Assembly: GCF_015711605.1 (NCBI RefSeq) | Contig: NZ_JABTEZ010000003.1 | Coordinates: forward strand, 310,001 to 374,000 | DNA: 64,000 bases | Direction of reading: 5' to 3' | From: Planomonospora sp. ID67723 | GTDB lineage: Bacteria; Actinomycetota; Actinomycetes; Streptosporangiales; Streptosporangiaceae | Shown: in pieces, positions 34,303-43,707 of the stretch | Position numbering within the stretch: the first letter of the stretch is position 1 | Layout: every line of letters starts with the position of its first letter | Made by a program: the position numbers and the translations under genes | Notes under the pieces: model-generated | Databases searched by the model: none | Told to the model about the DNA's origin: nothing | Seen by the model: the letters and a program-made list of their open reading frames with translations, nothing else

Positions 34303-34560
34303 ATGAACGACGAACGTGATCCCGCCGAGAGCCCCTCCGCGCAGCCGGAAGACGGGCCGCCGCAGGGGAGCGGTGACGCGCCACCCGCCGTGCCGGACGC
34401 GGATGTGGGAGAGAGCCGGACGGTGGCGGAGCGCTCGGGAGCCGACACGGCCTTCCCCGGCCGGCCGCTCCCGGCCGATCCGGTCGAGCCCTCCCCTCCG
34501 GAAGGCGACAGCGGGGACGGGTCCCGGGCCCCGGAACCGGACATGGGCCCGTCATCCTGA
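34303..34560 (+). CDS. Small disordered acidic protein
   Basis: An 85-residue protein rich in P, D, E, G and S without hydrophobic core, probably disordered. The ATG follows GGGGGAGGGGGG, a strong purine-rich site, and the frame is free of stops with codon use typical of the neighbours. Function is unknown. It ends just before a hairpin and a converging gene. Confidence 0.5.
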   Translation: MNDERDPAESPSAQPEDGPPQGSGDAPPAVPDADVGESRTVAERSGADTAFPGRPLPADPVEPSPPEGDSGDGSRAPEPDMGPSS

Positions 34561-34574
34561 CAGGGCGGCCCCGG

Positions 34575-34591
34575 CCGTGCGGCCCGCACGG
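34575..34591. terminator. Hairpin between convergent genes
   Basis: CCGTGCG (34575-34581) pairs with CGCACGG (34585-34591) in a short GC-rich gap between the small acidic protein gene and the acyl-CoA dehydrogenase gene. More GC-rich repeats follow up to 34640. Confidence 0.45.
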
Positions 34592-34640
34592 GGCCGCACG
34601 GCCCGTCGCGCGGGCCCGCACGGGGACCGCGCGGGCCCGC

Positions 34641-35792
34641 TCAGACGAAGGCGCCGATCCCGGTGATCGCGCGGCCCACGATCAGGCTGTTGATCTCTCT
34701 CGTGCCCTCGTAGGAGTAGATCGCCTCCGAGTCCGCCACGAACCGGCCCATGCCGTAGTCGAGGACGATCCCGTTGCCACCCATGATCTCGCGGCCCCAG
34801 CCCACGGCCTCGCGCATCCGGGCCGTGCAGAAGGCCTTGGCCATGGCCGAGTGCTCGTCCCGGTAGACACCCGCGTCCTGGAGCTGCGCCAGCCGTACCA
34901 CCATGCCGAGTGAGCAGGTGACGTTGCCCAGCATGCGCACCAGCAGGTCCTGCACGAGCTGGAAGCCCGCGATCGGACGCCCGAACTGCTCGCGTTCCCC
35001 GGCGTAGGCCAGGGCCGTCTCGTAGGCGCCCATCATGCAGCCCACCGCCTGCCAGGCGACCCCGCCGCGGGTCTGGCGCAGGATGACGGCGGTGTCGCGG
35101 AAGCTGTTCGCCTCCTGCAGGCGGTTCGCCTCCGGAACCAGGCAGTCGGTCAGAGTGATGTCGGCGTTCTGCACCGTCCGCAGGGCGATCTTGTTCTCGA
35201 TCCTCGTGGCGGTGAAGCCGGGGGTGCCCTTCTCGACCACGAAACCCTTGACCTGCCCGTCGGCCTCGTCCTTGGCCCAGACCACGACCAGGTCCGCGAA
35301 GGTCGCGTTGCCGATCCACCGCTTGGCGCCGTTGAGCACCCAGGTGTCGCCCTCGCGCCGGGCCGTCGTGCGCAACCCGGCGGCCACGTCGGATCCGCCC
35401 TCGGGCTCGGTCAGGGCGAAGGCGCCGATCTGCTCCATCGCGGCCATCGGGGGCAGCCACCGGTCCCGCTGCTCCGCCGAGCCCAGCCGGTGGATGCTCC
35501 CCATCGCCAGCCCGTTGTGCACCCCGAAGAAGGTCCCCATCGACGGGTCGACCCGGTTCATCTCCAGCACCACGAACCCGGTCAGCAGGCTCCGGGCCCC
35601 CCGGTACGGCAGGCCCGCGACGTCCAGCTTGGCCAGCTCCGGGATGAGGTGGTGCGGGAACCGGGCGTGCGTCCACGTCTCATCGGCTATCGGCGCGACC
35701 TGCTCGGCCATGAACTCCCGTACCCGCAGCAGGACCTCCTTCTCGGCTCCGTCGAGCAGGTCGGCGTAGTCGTAGAAGTCACCGGTCGTCAT
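34641..35792 (-). CDS. Acyl-CoA dehydrogenase, glutaryl-CoA dehydrogenase-like
   Basis: The 383-residue protein has the full acyl-CoA dehydrogenase fold: GAFALTEPEGGSDV (FAD and substrate loop), WIGNATFADL, and YEGTREINSLIVGRAITGIGAF at the C-terminus with the catalytic glutamate in YEGT. The overall sequence is closest in my reading to actinobacterial glutaryl-CoA dehydrogenases. It would oxidise an acyl-CoA and pass electrons to ETF. ATG 35792 follows GGGGAGATC. No other beta-oxidation gene is adjacent, so it is a single-gene unit. Confidence 0.87.
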   Translation of the reverse strand: MTTGDFYDYADLLDGAEKEVLLRVREFMAEQVAPIADETWTHARFPHHLIPELAKLDVAGLPYRGARSLLTGFVVLEMNRVDPSMGTFFGVHNGLAMGSIHRLGSAEQRDRWLPPMAAMEQIGAFALTEPEGGSDVAAGLRTTARREGDTWVLNGAKRWIGNATFADLVVVWAKDEADGQVKGFVVEKGTPGFTATRIENKIALRTVQNADITLTDCLVPEANRLQEANSFRDTAVILRQTRGGVAWQAVGCMMGAYETALAYAGEREQFGRPIAGFQLVQDLLVRMLGNVTCSLGMVVRLAQLQDAGVYRDEHSAMAKAFCTARMREAVGWGREIMGGNGIVLDYGMGRFVADSEAIYSYEGTREINSLIVGRAITGIGAFV

Positions 35793-35885
35793 CGTGTCGA
35801 TCTCCCCTCGGCGGTGTGTGACCGCTCCACTGCCCGCGGGGGAGGGCGTCAACCGGGGCGGTCGCCGCCGAGGGGCGCCGGCACG

Positions 35886-35915
35886 GAGAAGGCCCGGGTC
35901 GCCCCGGGCCTTCTC
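35886..35915 (-). terminator. Terminator of the secreted-protein gene
   Basis: GAGAAGGCCCGGG (35886-35898) pairs perfectly with CCCGGGCCTTCTC (35903-35915) around four bases, 41 bases past the stop codon of the leftward gene at 35957. It may also insulate the acyl-CoA dehydrogenase promoter. Confidence 0.75.
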
Positions 35916-35956
35916 TGCGTCCGCCGGAACCGTTCACCGGGTCCGGCACGTGTCGG

Positions 35957-36715
35957 CTACCGGCCGCGGTGGGACCAGCGCTTGACCCTGACCCAGTCGG
36001 AGCGGCTGGCGCTCTCGCCGAGCTCGTCGTCGCCCTCGAACACGGCGCGGAACTCGCCGCTCCTGAAGGCCCGGCTCTTGGCGTAGAACCGGCCCCGGTG
36101 GTCGGTGTCGCCGGAGGTCACGTACTTCCAGGCGCTGGAGCCGCTGGAGCGGTAGTAGATCTCCACTTCCTCGTCGTCCAGGCCCTGCCAGCGCCAGTCC
36201 TCACGGACCTGCAGGCGCCCGGAGAAGTGGATCCAGCGGCCCTTGCGGACCGTACCCGGGTCGGCGGAGAACCTGGTCAGGCGGGTCTCCGCCTGGCCGG
36301 CCTCGTGCTTGACGGAGAAGTTGACCTGGTCGGTCACCTTCTTGCCGTCCTTGTCGAAGGCGTCGGCGATCGCGAGCCAGCGCCCCTCGTAGTCGGACTT
36401 GTCGAAGCTGGCGACGAAGCGCCACAGGTCGCCCTCGTGGATGACCTTGGGCTCCTCGGCGGCCAGGGTGCGGGCGCGGTCGCTGTCCGGCCGGAGGCGG
36501 AGCTCGACGCGGACCGCCTCGGTGGTGCGGACCTCGACGGTGACCGGGGTCTCCTCGCCGCCCTTGACGACGACCGGGTTGGGGTTCACGTTGGCGATCT
36601 TCACGGCGAGCTGGGCGCGTGTCGCGGAGGCCGTACCGGCTCCGGCGGTCAGGAGCAGCGAGCCGCCCACGACCGTTGACAGGACACCGACCGCGATTCT
36701 CTTGATCAAGATCAT
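35957..36715 (-). CDS. Secreted protein of unknown function
   Basis: The 252-residue protein has a signal peptide (residues 1-31, ending GTASATRA) and two beta-rich domains: one at about 35-135 (VVVKGGEETPVTVEVRTTEAV) and one at about 145-245 with FSGRLQVRE and YYRSSGSSAWKYVTSG, similar in style to Ig-like calcium-free repeats of secreted actinomycete proteins. No enzyme motif is visible. ATG 36715 follows GGGGAGAGG. A perfect nine-base inverted repeat lies just upstream of that site. Confidence 0.72.
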   Translation of the reverse strand: MILIKRIAVGVLSTVVGGSLLLTAGAGTASATRAQLAVKIANVNPNPVVVKGGEETPVTVEVRTTEAVRVELRLRPDSDRARTLAAEEPKVIHEGDLWRFVASFDKSDYEGRWLAIADAFDKDGKKVTDQVNFSVKHEAGQAETRLTRFSADPGTVRKGRWIHFSGRLQVREDWRWQGLDDEEVEIYYRSSGSSAWKYVTSGDTDHRGRFYAKSRAFRSGEFRAVFEGDDELGESASRSDWVRVKRWSHRGR

Positions 36716-36731
36716 TCCTCTCCCCGTTCTC

Positions 36732-36759
36732 TGGAAGCGAGCTCGGGTGATCGCTTCCA
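36732..36759 (-). promoter_or_regulatory. Leader hairpin upstream of the secreted-protein gene
   Basis: TGGAAGCGA (36732-36740) and TCGCTTCCA (36751-36759) pair perfectly around ten bases, 16 bases before the start codon and right before the ribosome-binding site. It may act as an operator or as an RNA stem affecting translation. The rest of the gap up to 36994 is unusually AT-rich for this window (for example AGAATATAAATC near 36899). Confidence 0.45.
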
Positions 36760-36994
36760 CAGCCTTTAACGACGAGGCAGAGGGTGAAGATGTTGCCTTA
36801 AATCCCGAAAAATCCTGACTCAAGTTTCCGTCTGATCACGTTTCGGCGACAAGATCGCAGGTCGACCGCCGATTCCGCGCGCCGGGCGAATCGCGGAAAC
36901 AGAATATAAATCTGTCCGATTTGCCGGGATTACATGCGGGGGATCGGGAGAAGGGCCGTTCGGCGGCCCGGTCGTCTGCGGATACCGTTCATTC

Positions 36995-38632
36995 ATGAGC
37001 GCCACCATCGTCGCCAAGGATCTCGCCGCCGGACACGGCGACCGCGCCCTCTTCTCCGCACTGGATCTGGTCGTCGCCCCGGGCGACGTCGTCGGCCTGG
37101 TCGGCGTGAACGGCGCGGGAAAGTCCACCCTGATGCGCATCCTCGCGGGCCTGCTCCCGCCCGAGCACGGCGCCGTACGGCTCAGCCCGCCCACCGCCAC
37201 GGTCGGCTACCTGCCCCAGGAACGCGAGCGCCGGGCCGGCGAGACGGTCGCCGCCTTCCTGGCCCGGCGGACCGGGGTGGCCGACGCGCAGCGTGCGCTC
37301 GACGTCGCCACCGAGGGCCTGGTGGAGGGCCGTCCCGGCGCCGACGACGCCTATGCGGCGAGCCTGGAGCGGTGGCTGGCCCTGGGCGGCGCGGACCTGG
37401 AGGAGAGGGCCGAGGGGGTCGTCGCCGACCTCGGCCTGGAGGTGGGGCTGGAGCGTCCGATGACGGCCCTGTCGGGCGGCCAGGCCGCCCGGGCGGGCAT
37501 GGCTTCCCTGCTGCTGAGCCGCTACGACGTCTTCCTGCTCGACGAGCCCACCAACGACCTCGACCTGGACGGCCTGGAGCGGCTGGAACGCTTCGTGACC
37601 GGGCTGCGCGCCGGGACGGTCCTGGTCAGCCACGACCGCGAGTTCCTGGCCAGGACGGCCAACCGGATCGTCGAGCTCGACCTGGTCCAGCAGCAGGTGC
37701 GGGCCTACGGCGGCGGCTACGAGGCCTACCTGGCCGAGCGCGAGGTCGCCCGCCGGCACGCCCGCGAAGAGTACGAGCAATACGCCGGCACCGTCGCCGA
37801 GCTCAAGGCCCGTGCCCTCACCCAGCGCAACTGGATGGAGAAGGGCGTCAAGAACGCCCGGCGCAAGGCGACCGACGGGGACAAGATCGGCCGTAACTTC
37901 CGCGTCGAGTCGACCGAGAAGCAGGCCGCCAAGGCCCGCCAGACCGAGCGGCTGATCGAGCGTCTGGAGGTGGTCGAGGAGCCCCGGAAGGAGTGGGAGC
38001 TCCGCATGGAGATCGCGCTCGCCCCCCGGGCCGGAGCGGTCGTCGGGACGCTGCGCGGAGCCGTGGTCCGGCGTGGCGCGTTCACCCTCGGCCCGGTGGA
38101 CCTGCAGATCGGCTGGGCCGAGCGGGTGGCGATCACCGGCGCCAACGGCTCGGGCAAGACGACGCTGCTGGGCGCGCTCCTCGGGCGCATCCCCCTGGAC
38201 GAGGGCCACGCCTCCCTCGGGCCCGGCGTGGTCGTGGGCGAGGTGGACCAGGCGCGCGGGCTCTTCCTCGGCGACGAGCCGCTGCTGGAGGCCTTCGCCT
38301 CCGCCACGGACGGCATGGTCCCCGCCGACGCCCGCACGCTGCTGGCCAAGTTCGGCCTGCGGGCGGCCCACGTGGTGCGCCCGGCCGCGACCCTGTCGCC
38401 GGGGGAGCGCACCCGGGCCGCGCTCGCGCTGCTCCAGGCCCGGGGGGTGAACCTGCTCGTCCTCGACGAGCCCACCAACCACCTGGACCTGGCCGCGATC
38501 GAGCAACTGGAGTCGGCGCTCGCCTCCTACCCCGGAACCCTCCTGCTGGTCACCCACGACCGCCGGATGCTGGACGCCGTGCACACCACCCGCCGCATCC
38601 ACGCCGACGCCGGACAGATCACGGAGCTGTGA
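36995..38632 (+). CDS. ABC-F family ATP-binding protein
   Basis: The 545-residue protein has two ABC domains joined by a linker and no membrane segments: VGVNGAGKST and LSGGQAARAG with DEPTNDLD in the first, TGANGSGKTT and LSPGERTRA with DEPTNHLD in the second. ABC-F proteins act on ribosomes, and several give antibiotic resistance by ribosome protection. The linker is about 60 residues and highly charged. The start ATG has no ribosome-binding site; TACCGT at 36983-36988 would put the transcription start at the ATG, suggesting a leaderless message. Resistance versus general translation role cannot be decided here. Confidence 0.9.
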   Translation: MSATIVAKDLAAGHGDRALFSALDLVVAPGDVVGLVGVNGAGKSTLMRILAGLLPPEHGAVRLSPPTATVGYLPQERERRAGETVAAFLARRTGVADAQRALDVATEGLVEGRPGADDAYAASLERWLALGGADLEERAEGVVADLGLEVGLERPMTALSGGQAARAGMASLLLSRYDVFLLDEPTNDLDLDGLERLERFVTGLRAGTVLVSHDREFLARTANRIVELDLVQQQVRAYGGGYEAYLAEREVARRHAREEYEQYAGTVAELKARALTQRNWMEKGVKNARRKATDGDKIGRNFRVESTEKQAAKARQTERLIERLEVVEEPRKEWELRMEIALAPRAGAVVGTLRGAVVRRGAFTLGPVDLQIGWAERVAITGANGSGKTTLLGALLGRIPLDEGHASLGPGVVVGEVDQARGLFLGDEPLLEAFASATDGMVPADARTLLAKFGLRAAHVVRPAATLSPGERTRAALALLQARGVNLLVLDEPTNHLDLAAIEQLESALASYPGTLLLVTHDRRMLDAVHTTRRIHADAGQITEL

Positions 38633-38665
38633 CCCGCCGCGCCGGCGTGCGGGGGAGCGCCCGGG

Positions 38666-39586
38666 TCAGCGGCCCAGCTTGAGGTAGAGCTTGTAGGCCC
38701 GGTCGCCGAGGTAGGGCGAGGAGTTCCAGACGGTGGCGCCGTCGGCGTTCATCCACTTCATGCTCTGCACGCCGACGAGGTAGCCGGTCCCGGTGGCCGT
38801 GGAGTAACCCCGGATCCACGGGCCGCCGCTGGAACCGCCGTTGAGCGGGCAGCGGGCGAACCGGTGCCGCGCGATGCCGGCGGAGGGCACCGTGTAGAGC
38901 GCGGTCGTCTGCCCGCAGCTCACCACCTTCGTGCCGGCCCACGGGTACTCGGCGGGGTAGCCGAAGATCCGCATGCTGATCTTGGCGGGCTGGTTCCACA
39001 GGATGCCCTGGCCGCCGACCACGTTCGCGATGTTCCTGCCGCTGACCTTGCCGACGGTCACGAACGCGTAGTCGTAGTCGGGGTCGTACGACTTGGCCCA
39101 CTCGGGCTCGATGGCCACCTTGGCCATGGTCCAGACGCCGTAGGGCTTGAGGTGCTGGCCCTTGCTGTAGGCGTAGCCGGGGATGAAGATCCAGTTCCTG
39201 ACCCACTGCCTGTTGCCGTACACGCAGTGCGCGGCGGTGGCCAGCAGGTTGCGGCCCCGGGAGTTCACCACGCTCGCCGAGCACGAGTAGTCCTGGCCGC
39301 CCAGGGTGAAGAAGACCCTGCCGATGCTGCGCGGCTGCGCCGTCCCCTTGATGGCCAGCGGCGCGACGTTCCTGGCCACCGCCGTGGGCGTGCCGGTCCG
39401 CTGGAAGGCAGGGGCGGCGCTGCCCTTGCGCGGGGCGGCCGGGCGGGCCGCGTTCATCCGGGCGCCGGTCCAGTAGCCGAAGACCGCCTTCGCCTCGGCG
39501 GTCTCCGATACGGAGTGGCTGATGGGCTCGGGGTCGGTGACGGCCTGAGGGCCGACGAGGGCGAGGGAGAGCGCGAGGGCGATCAT
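38666..39586 (-). CDS. Secreted trypsin-like serine protease
   Basis: The 306-residue precursor starts with a short signal peptide (MIALALSLALVGPQA) and, after a pro-region, has an S1-type protease fold: LLATAAHCVYG supplies the histidine, DPDYDYAFVTVG the aspartate and CPLNGGSSGGPW the serine. Cysteines near the histidine (YSCSASVV and AHC) could form the usual disulphide. ATG 39586 follows AGGACG. It converges on the ABC-F gene. Upstream, tandem 11-base repeats sit in an AT-rich region. Confidence 0.85.
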   Translation of the reverse strand: MIALALSLALVGPQAVTDPEPISHSVSETAEAKAVFGYWTGARMNAARPAAPRKGSAAPAFQRTGTPTAVARNVAPLAIKGTAQPRSIGRVFFTLGGQDYSCSASVVNSRGRNLLATAAHCVYGNRQWVRNWIFIPGYAYSKGQHLKPYGVWTMAKVAIEPEWAKSYDPDYDYAFVTVGKVSGRNIANVVGGQGILWNQPAKISMRIFGYPAEYPWAGTKVVSCGQTTALYTVPSAGIARHRFARCPLNGGSSGGPWIRGYSTATGTGYLVGVQSMKWMNADGATVWNSSPYLGDRAYKLYLKLGR

Positions 39587-39632
39587 GGACGTCCTAGGGT
39601 CAATGGCTAGTAAAGCGGATATAAATCTATAA

Positions 39633-39662
39633 AACGCCCAAACATGCAAGTAACGCCCAAAC
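39633..39662. repeat. Tandem 11-base direct repeats upstream of the protease gene
   Basis: AACGCCCAAAC occurs twice, at 39633-39643 and 39652-39662, 19 bases apart, just upstream of an AT-rich stretch (TATAAATCTATAA) that probably holds the protease promoter. On the gene's strand the unit reads GTTTGGGCGTT. Two direct repeats about two helix turns apart suggest an activator binding side by side. Confidence 0.5.
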
Positions 39663-39786
39663 GAAGATCTACCTAGCAGATGCCGTACCGAGACGTCCGG
39701 GCTGGCCGACCCGATGCGAGTTGACCTCAAGCATGCTTAAGGTTGCAGACTGGCGGGCGACACGCCGCTCAGCCAGGAGTAACGCC

Positions 39787-40359
39787 ATGCTCGACATCGC
39801 CGTCATCGCCGCCACCAGTCCGCAGGGCCGCTCGGGGGCGAACGTGAGCCGGTGGTTCCTCGGGCAGGCCGGGCGGCGGGCCGATCTCCGCCTGGACGTC
39901 ATCGATCTCAACCGGATCCCGCTGCCGCCGTTCCATCCCGGGCGCCCGCCGTCGGAGACCGATCCGGCCACGCGTGAGCTGGCCGCCCGGATCGGCGCCG
40001 CCGACGGCTTCGTGGTGATCACCCCCGAGTACAACCACGCCTATCCGGCGGTGCTCAAGCTGGCCGTCGACGCGGTCCGCCGGGAGTGGGCCGCCAAGCC
40101 CGCCGGGTTCGTCTCGTACGGCGGGCAGTCCGGCGGGCTGCGCGCCGTGGAGCAGCTCCGGCTCGTCTTCGCCGAGCTGCACGTGGTCTCCCTGCGTGAC
40201 ACCGTGAGCTTCCACCGGGTGGAGGGCCGGTTCGACGAGGACGGGGAGCCGCTCGACCCGGCGGGGGTCAACGGGGCGGCCAAGGTCCTGCTGGACCAGC
40301 TCATCTGGTGGGGGACCGCGTTGCGGGAGGCGCGCGAGGCCCGGCCGTACAGCCTCTGA
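39787..40359 (+). CDS. NADPH-dependent FMN reductase family protein
   Basis: The 190-residue protein has the flavodoxin-like fold of the NADPH-dependent FMN reductase group, with DIAVIAATSPQGRSGANVS at the N-terminus, VVITPEYNHAYPAVLK (the family signature) and FVSYGGQSGG. It probably reduces quinones, azo dyes or flavin. ATG 39787 follows CAGGAGTAA. Nothing nearby fixes its role. Confidence 0.87.
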   Translation: MLDIAVIAATSPQGRSGANVSRWFLGQAGRRADLRLDVIDLNRIPLPPFHPGRPPSETDPATRELAARIGAADGFVVITPEYNHAYPAVLKLAVDAVRREWAAKPAGFVSYGGQSGGLRAVEQLRLVFAELHVVSLRDTVSFHRVEGRFDEDGEPLDPAGVNGAAKVLLDQLIWWGTALREAREARPYSL

Positions 40360-40456
40360 GCCTGTTCCGGCCCCGGTGCTTCGGACGGAGGCGAAACATG
40401 CAGGAAATCTCCACAAGGGAGGATGATGTGGAGATCTATCCTTATATGGGGGATTC

Positions 40457-42217
40457 GTGGTCGGCGCTCTCGATCATCGCTACAGGGGCGAGCATCCCAT
40501 CCGCACGCTCGCCTACCTCTTCAAGGAGGAGCGCCTCAAGCTCCTCGTCGCGGTCCTGGCCTTCCTGGTCAAGCACAGTCCCATCTGGGTTCTGCCGCTG
40601 ATCACGGCCAACATCATCGACGTCGTGGAGCACCGCAGCCCCGTCGCGAGCCTGTGGGTCAACACGGCGGTGCTCCTGACCCTGCTGCTGCTCAACTACC
40701 CCCTGCACCTTCTCTACGTCCGCTGCCTGCACGGCGCAATCCGGCGGGTGGGCACGGGCCTGCGCTCCGCGCTGTGCCGCCGGATGCAGCACCTGTCCAT
40801 CGGCTACCACTCGCGGGTCAGCGCGGCCGTGCTCCAGACCAAGGTGATCCGCGACGTCGAGAGCATCGAGCAGACCGCCCAGCAGACGGGCGACATGGGC
40901 CTGTCCGCCCTCACCACGCTGGCCGGCGGGCTGGTGATGGTCGCCTTCCGGGTGCCCGCCGCGATCCCGGTCTTCCTGGTGGTCGTGCCCGCCGCCGCGT
41001 ACCTGGTCATGAAGATGCGCTCCCGCATGCGCGAGGACAACGAGAGCTTCCGCCGCGAGGTCGAGAAGCTGTCGGCCCGGGTCAGTGAGATGACCACGCT
41101 GATCCCGATCACCCGCGCGCACGGCCTGGAGCGGGACGCCCTGCACCGGGTCGACGGCACGCTGACCAGCGTGCTGCGCAAGGGGCTCCGGCTCGACCTG
41201 CTCAACGGCAGCTTCGGCGCCCTGGCCTGGATCCTGCTCAACGCACTCGGCGCCGCCGTCCTGGCCGGGTCCGCGCTCGTCGCCTACTACCAGGTCATCC
41301 CGGTCAACAGCGGCGACGTGGTCATGCTGAGCACGTTCTTCCCGATCCTCACCTCGGCGGTCACCTCGCTGCTCAGCCTGACCCCCGTGATCAACAAGGG
41401 GCTGGCCTCGGTGCGGTCGGTCGGCGAGGTGCTCCAGGCCCCCGACCTGGAGCACAACGCGGGCAAGGCCGAGGTGGTCTCCGCTCGCGGCGAGGTGGAG
41501 TTCCGCGGCGTCGGGTTCGCCTACGGGGATCCGGGCGAGGCCCCGGCCGTGAAGGACTTCACCTTGAAGGTGAGCCCCGGGGAGACGGTCGCCCTGGTCG
41601 GACCCTCCGGGGCGGGGAAGTCGACCGTGCTCAACCTCGTCATCGGCTTCCTGCGTCCCACCTCGGGGCGGATCCTGCTCGACGGCCGCGACATGGAGAC
41701 GCTGGACCTGCGCACCTACCGCAGGTTCCTGTCGGTCGTGCCGCAGGAGTCCATCCTGTTCGAGGGCAGCATCAGGGAGAACGTCACCTACGGCCTGGCC
41801 GACGTCTCCGAGAAGCGGGTACGGCAGGCGCTGGAGGACGCCAACGCGACGGAGTTCATCGACCGGCTGCCCGCGGGGCTCGACACGGTGGTCGGGGAGC
41901 GGGGCGCCCGCCTGTCCGGCGGCCAGCGGCAGCGCCTGGCCATCGCCCGAGCGCTGATCCGCGACCCGCGCGTGCTGATCCTGGACGAGGCGACCTCCGC
42001 CCTGGACACCCGCTCGGAGGCGCTCATCCAGCAGGCGCTGGCCCGCCTGGTCACCGGTCGCACGGTGTTCGTCGTGGCCCACCGCCTCTCCACGATCCGG
42101 GGCGCCGACCGGATCGTGGTGATGCGGGACGGCGGGATCGAGGAGATCGGCACCCACGAGGAGCTGATGCGCGTGCGCGGCGTCTACGCCGGGCTCCAGG
42201 GAGCCCAGCTCGCCTGA
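40457..42217 (+). CDS. ABC exporter (fused permease and ATPase)
   Basis: The 586-residue protein has an N-terminal six-helix ABC exporter membrane domain (about 20-310) and a C-terminal ATPase domain with [10 protein letters not shown], the Q loop [31 protein letters not shown] and [10 protein letters not shown]. It would work as a homodimer, exporting an unknown lipid or drug-like substrate. The start is GTG 40457, preceded by GGGGGA. Confidence 0.9.
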   Translation: MVGALDHRYRGEHPIRTLAYLFKEERLKLLVAVLAFLVKHSPIWVLPLITANIIDVVEHRSPVASLWVNTAVLLTLLLLNYPLHLLYVRCLHGAIRRVGTGLRSALCRRMQHLSIGYHSRVSAAVLQTKVIRDVESIEQTAQQTGDMGLSALTTLAGGLVMVAFRVPAAIPVFLVVVPAAAYLVMKMRSRMREDNESFRREVEKLSARVSEMTTLIPITRAHGLERDALHRVDGTLTSVLRKGLRLDLLNGSFGALAWILLNALGAAVLAGSALVAYYQVIPVNSGDVVMLSTFFPILTSAVTSLLSLTPVINKGLASVRSVGEVLQAPDLEHNAGKAEVVSARGEVEFRGVGFAYGDPGEAPAVKDFTLKVSPGETVALVGPSGAGKSTVLNLVIGFLRPTSGRILLDGRDMETLDLRTYRRFLSVVPQESILFEGSIRENVTYGLADVSEKRVRQALEDANATEFIDRLPAGLDTVVGERGARLSGGQRQRLAIARALIRDPRVLILDEATSALDTRSEALIQQALARLVTGRTVFVVAHRLSTIRGADRIVVMRDGGIEEIGTHEELMRVRGVYAGLQGAQLA

Positions 42218-42297
42218 CCCGGGAGGAAGGCGCAGCTGACCGTCCCGCGATTTTGCCGTCCGCGTTCAGGGGTAGGGGGGCGGCGAGGAGGCACACC

Positions 42298-43032
42298 ATG
42301 CGAGCACTGGGAGTCGACATCGGAGGTTCGGGGATCAAGGGCGCCCCGGTGGACCTGCAGAGGGGTGAGCTGACCGAGGAGCGGCTGCGGATCCCGACGC
42401 CCGTCCCGGCCACGCCCGAGGCGGTCGCCGAGGTGGTCGGGCAGATCGCGGCGCACTTCTCCTGGAGCGGGCCGGTCGGGGTGACCTTCCCCGGGGTGGT
42501 GCTGGACGGCATCACCATGACGGCCGCCAACATGAACCCCGGATGGATCGGAGTGGACGCCCGAGGGCTGTTCGCCACGGCGACGGGCAGTCCCGTGGCG
42601 GTGCTCAACGACGCCGACGCCGCGGGGCTGGCGGAGATGGCGGTCGGCGCGGCCAAGGGCGAGGCCGGGGTGGTGCTGATGCTGACCTTCGGCACCGGGA
42701 TCGGCAGCGCCCTGTTCGTCGACGGTCACCTGGTGCCCAACACCGAGCTGGGCCACCTGGAGCTCCGCGGGAAGGACGCGGAGAAGCGCGCCTCCGACCA
42801 CGCGCGCGAGCACCACGACATGAAATGGGAGGAATGGGCCGAACGGGTCGAGGAGTATCTCCGGCACGTCGAGATGCTGTTCTCCCCCTCGCTGATCGTC
42901 ATCGGCGGCGGGGTCAGCAAGAAGGCCGACAAGTTCCTGCCCCACGTGAACGTGCGGACTCGTCTCGTCCCGGCCGCGCTGCGCAACGAGGCCGGGATCG
43001 TCGGCGCCGCGATGGCAGCCGCGGACCTTTGA
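42298..43032 (+). CDS. ppgK: Polyphosphate glucokinase
   Basis: The 244-residue ROK-family kinase begins with [16 protein letters not shown], the phosphate-binding loop with the polyphosphate glucokinase-specific GIKGAPVD, and contains [11 protein letters not shown] and [12 protein letters not shown], as well as ELGHLEL. It phosphorylates glucose with polyphosphate or ATP, a typical actinobacterial enzyme. Length agrees with the family. ATG 42298 follows GAGGAGGCAC. Confidence 0.93.
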   Translation: MRALGVDIGGSGIKGAPVDLQRGELTEERLRIPTPVPATPEAVAEVVGQIAAHFSWSGPVGVTFPGVVLDGITMTAANMNPGWIGVDARGLFATATGSPVAVLNDADAAGLAEMAVGAAKGEAGVVLMLTFGTGIGSALFVDGHLVPNTELGHLELRGKDAEKRASDHAREHHDMKWEEWAERVEEYLRHVEMLFSPSLIVIGGGVSKKADKFLPHVNVRTRLVPAALRNEAGIVGAAMAAADL

Positions 43033-43155
43033 TCGCCCTGTGCGGCATCTGTCGGAAAGGCCGATCAGTCTTTGGCGGCACTTTGCCGGACATGCTCTCT
43101 GGCCTGGGTAGATAGCGGGGGTCAGCAAGATCCGACCGGGTGGGAGCAGCGCGAG

Positions 43156-43707
43156 ATGGTGTGGCGGACGGGTGTGCTGGGGCGGTGGATCGGGGCGGCC
43201 GGGGCGGCGGCCGTCATGGTCGCGGTGGCGGCGGCGCCCGCCGGGGCGCTCCAGGACGACGTGGAGGTCTCGCCGGGCCGGGTCACGCCCGGCGGCAGCG
43301 TCGAGGTCACGGCGCACGACTGCGGAGGACCCGCGACCGCCAAGTCCGAGGCGTTCCAGGGCGACGTGGAGCTGACCGGGGGGAGCGTGGGCACCCCGTC
43401 CGGCACGGCCCGGGTGGCCCAGGGGGCCGAGCCCCGGAGCTACGTCGTGGAGGTCGAGTGCGAGGGCACCAACGTCACCCTCTACGGGTCCTACGAGGTC
43501 GTCGGCGCCGGCGGTCCGGACACCGGCGGGGGCGGTCTCGCCCTGGCGGGGGGAGCGGCAGAGCGGGAGGCGGGGCCCGAGGCGGTCGCCGGAAGGGGGA
43601 CCGCACCGGCCGTGATGGCCTGGGGTCTCGGCGGTGCCGCCGCCTTGTTGACCGGCGCGGGAGGGCTGGCGCTGGTACGGCGCCGCCGGGCGGCGGGGCG
43701 TGGCTGA
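43156..43707 (+). CDS. Secreted or membrane-anchored surface protein
   Basis: The 183-residue protein has a signal peptide (residues 1-33, ending PAGALQD), a small beta-rich domain (VSPGRVTPGGSVEVTAHDC through SYVVEVECEGTNVTLYG, two cysteines), a glycine/alanine-rich linker and a C-terminal hydrophobic helix with the basic tail RRRRAAGRG. That tail looks like a sorting signal, but no LPxTG-type motif is present. The last eight bases overlap the sortase gene, so the two are coupled. ATG 43156 has the weak upstream site GGGAGCAG. Confidence 0.75.
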   Translation: MVWRTGVLGRWIGAAGAAAVMVAVAAAPAGALQDDVEVSPGRVTPGGSVEVTAHDCGGPATAKSEAFQGDVELTGGSVGTPSGTARVAQGAEPRSYVVEVECEGTNVTLYGSYEVVGAGGPDTGGGGLALAGGAAEREAGPEAVAGRGTAPAVMAWGLGGAAALLTGAGGLALVRRRRAAGRG

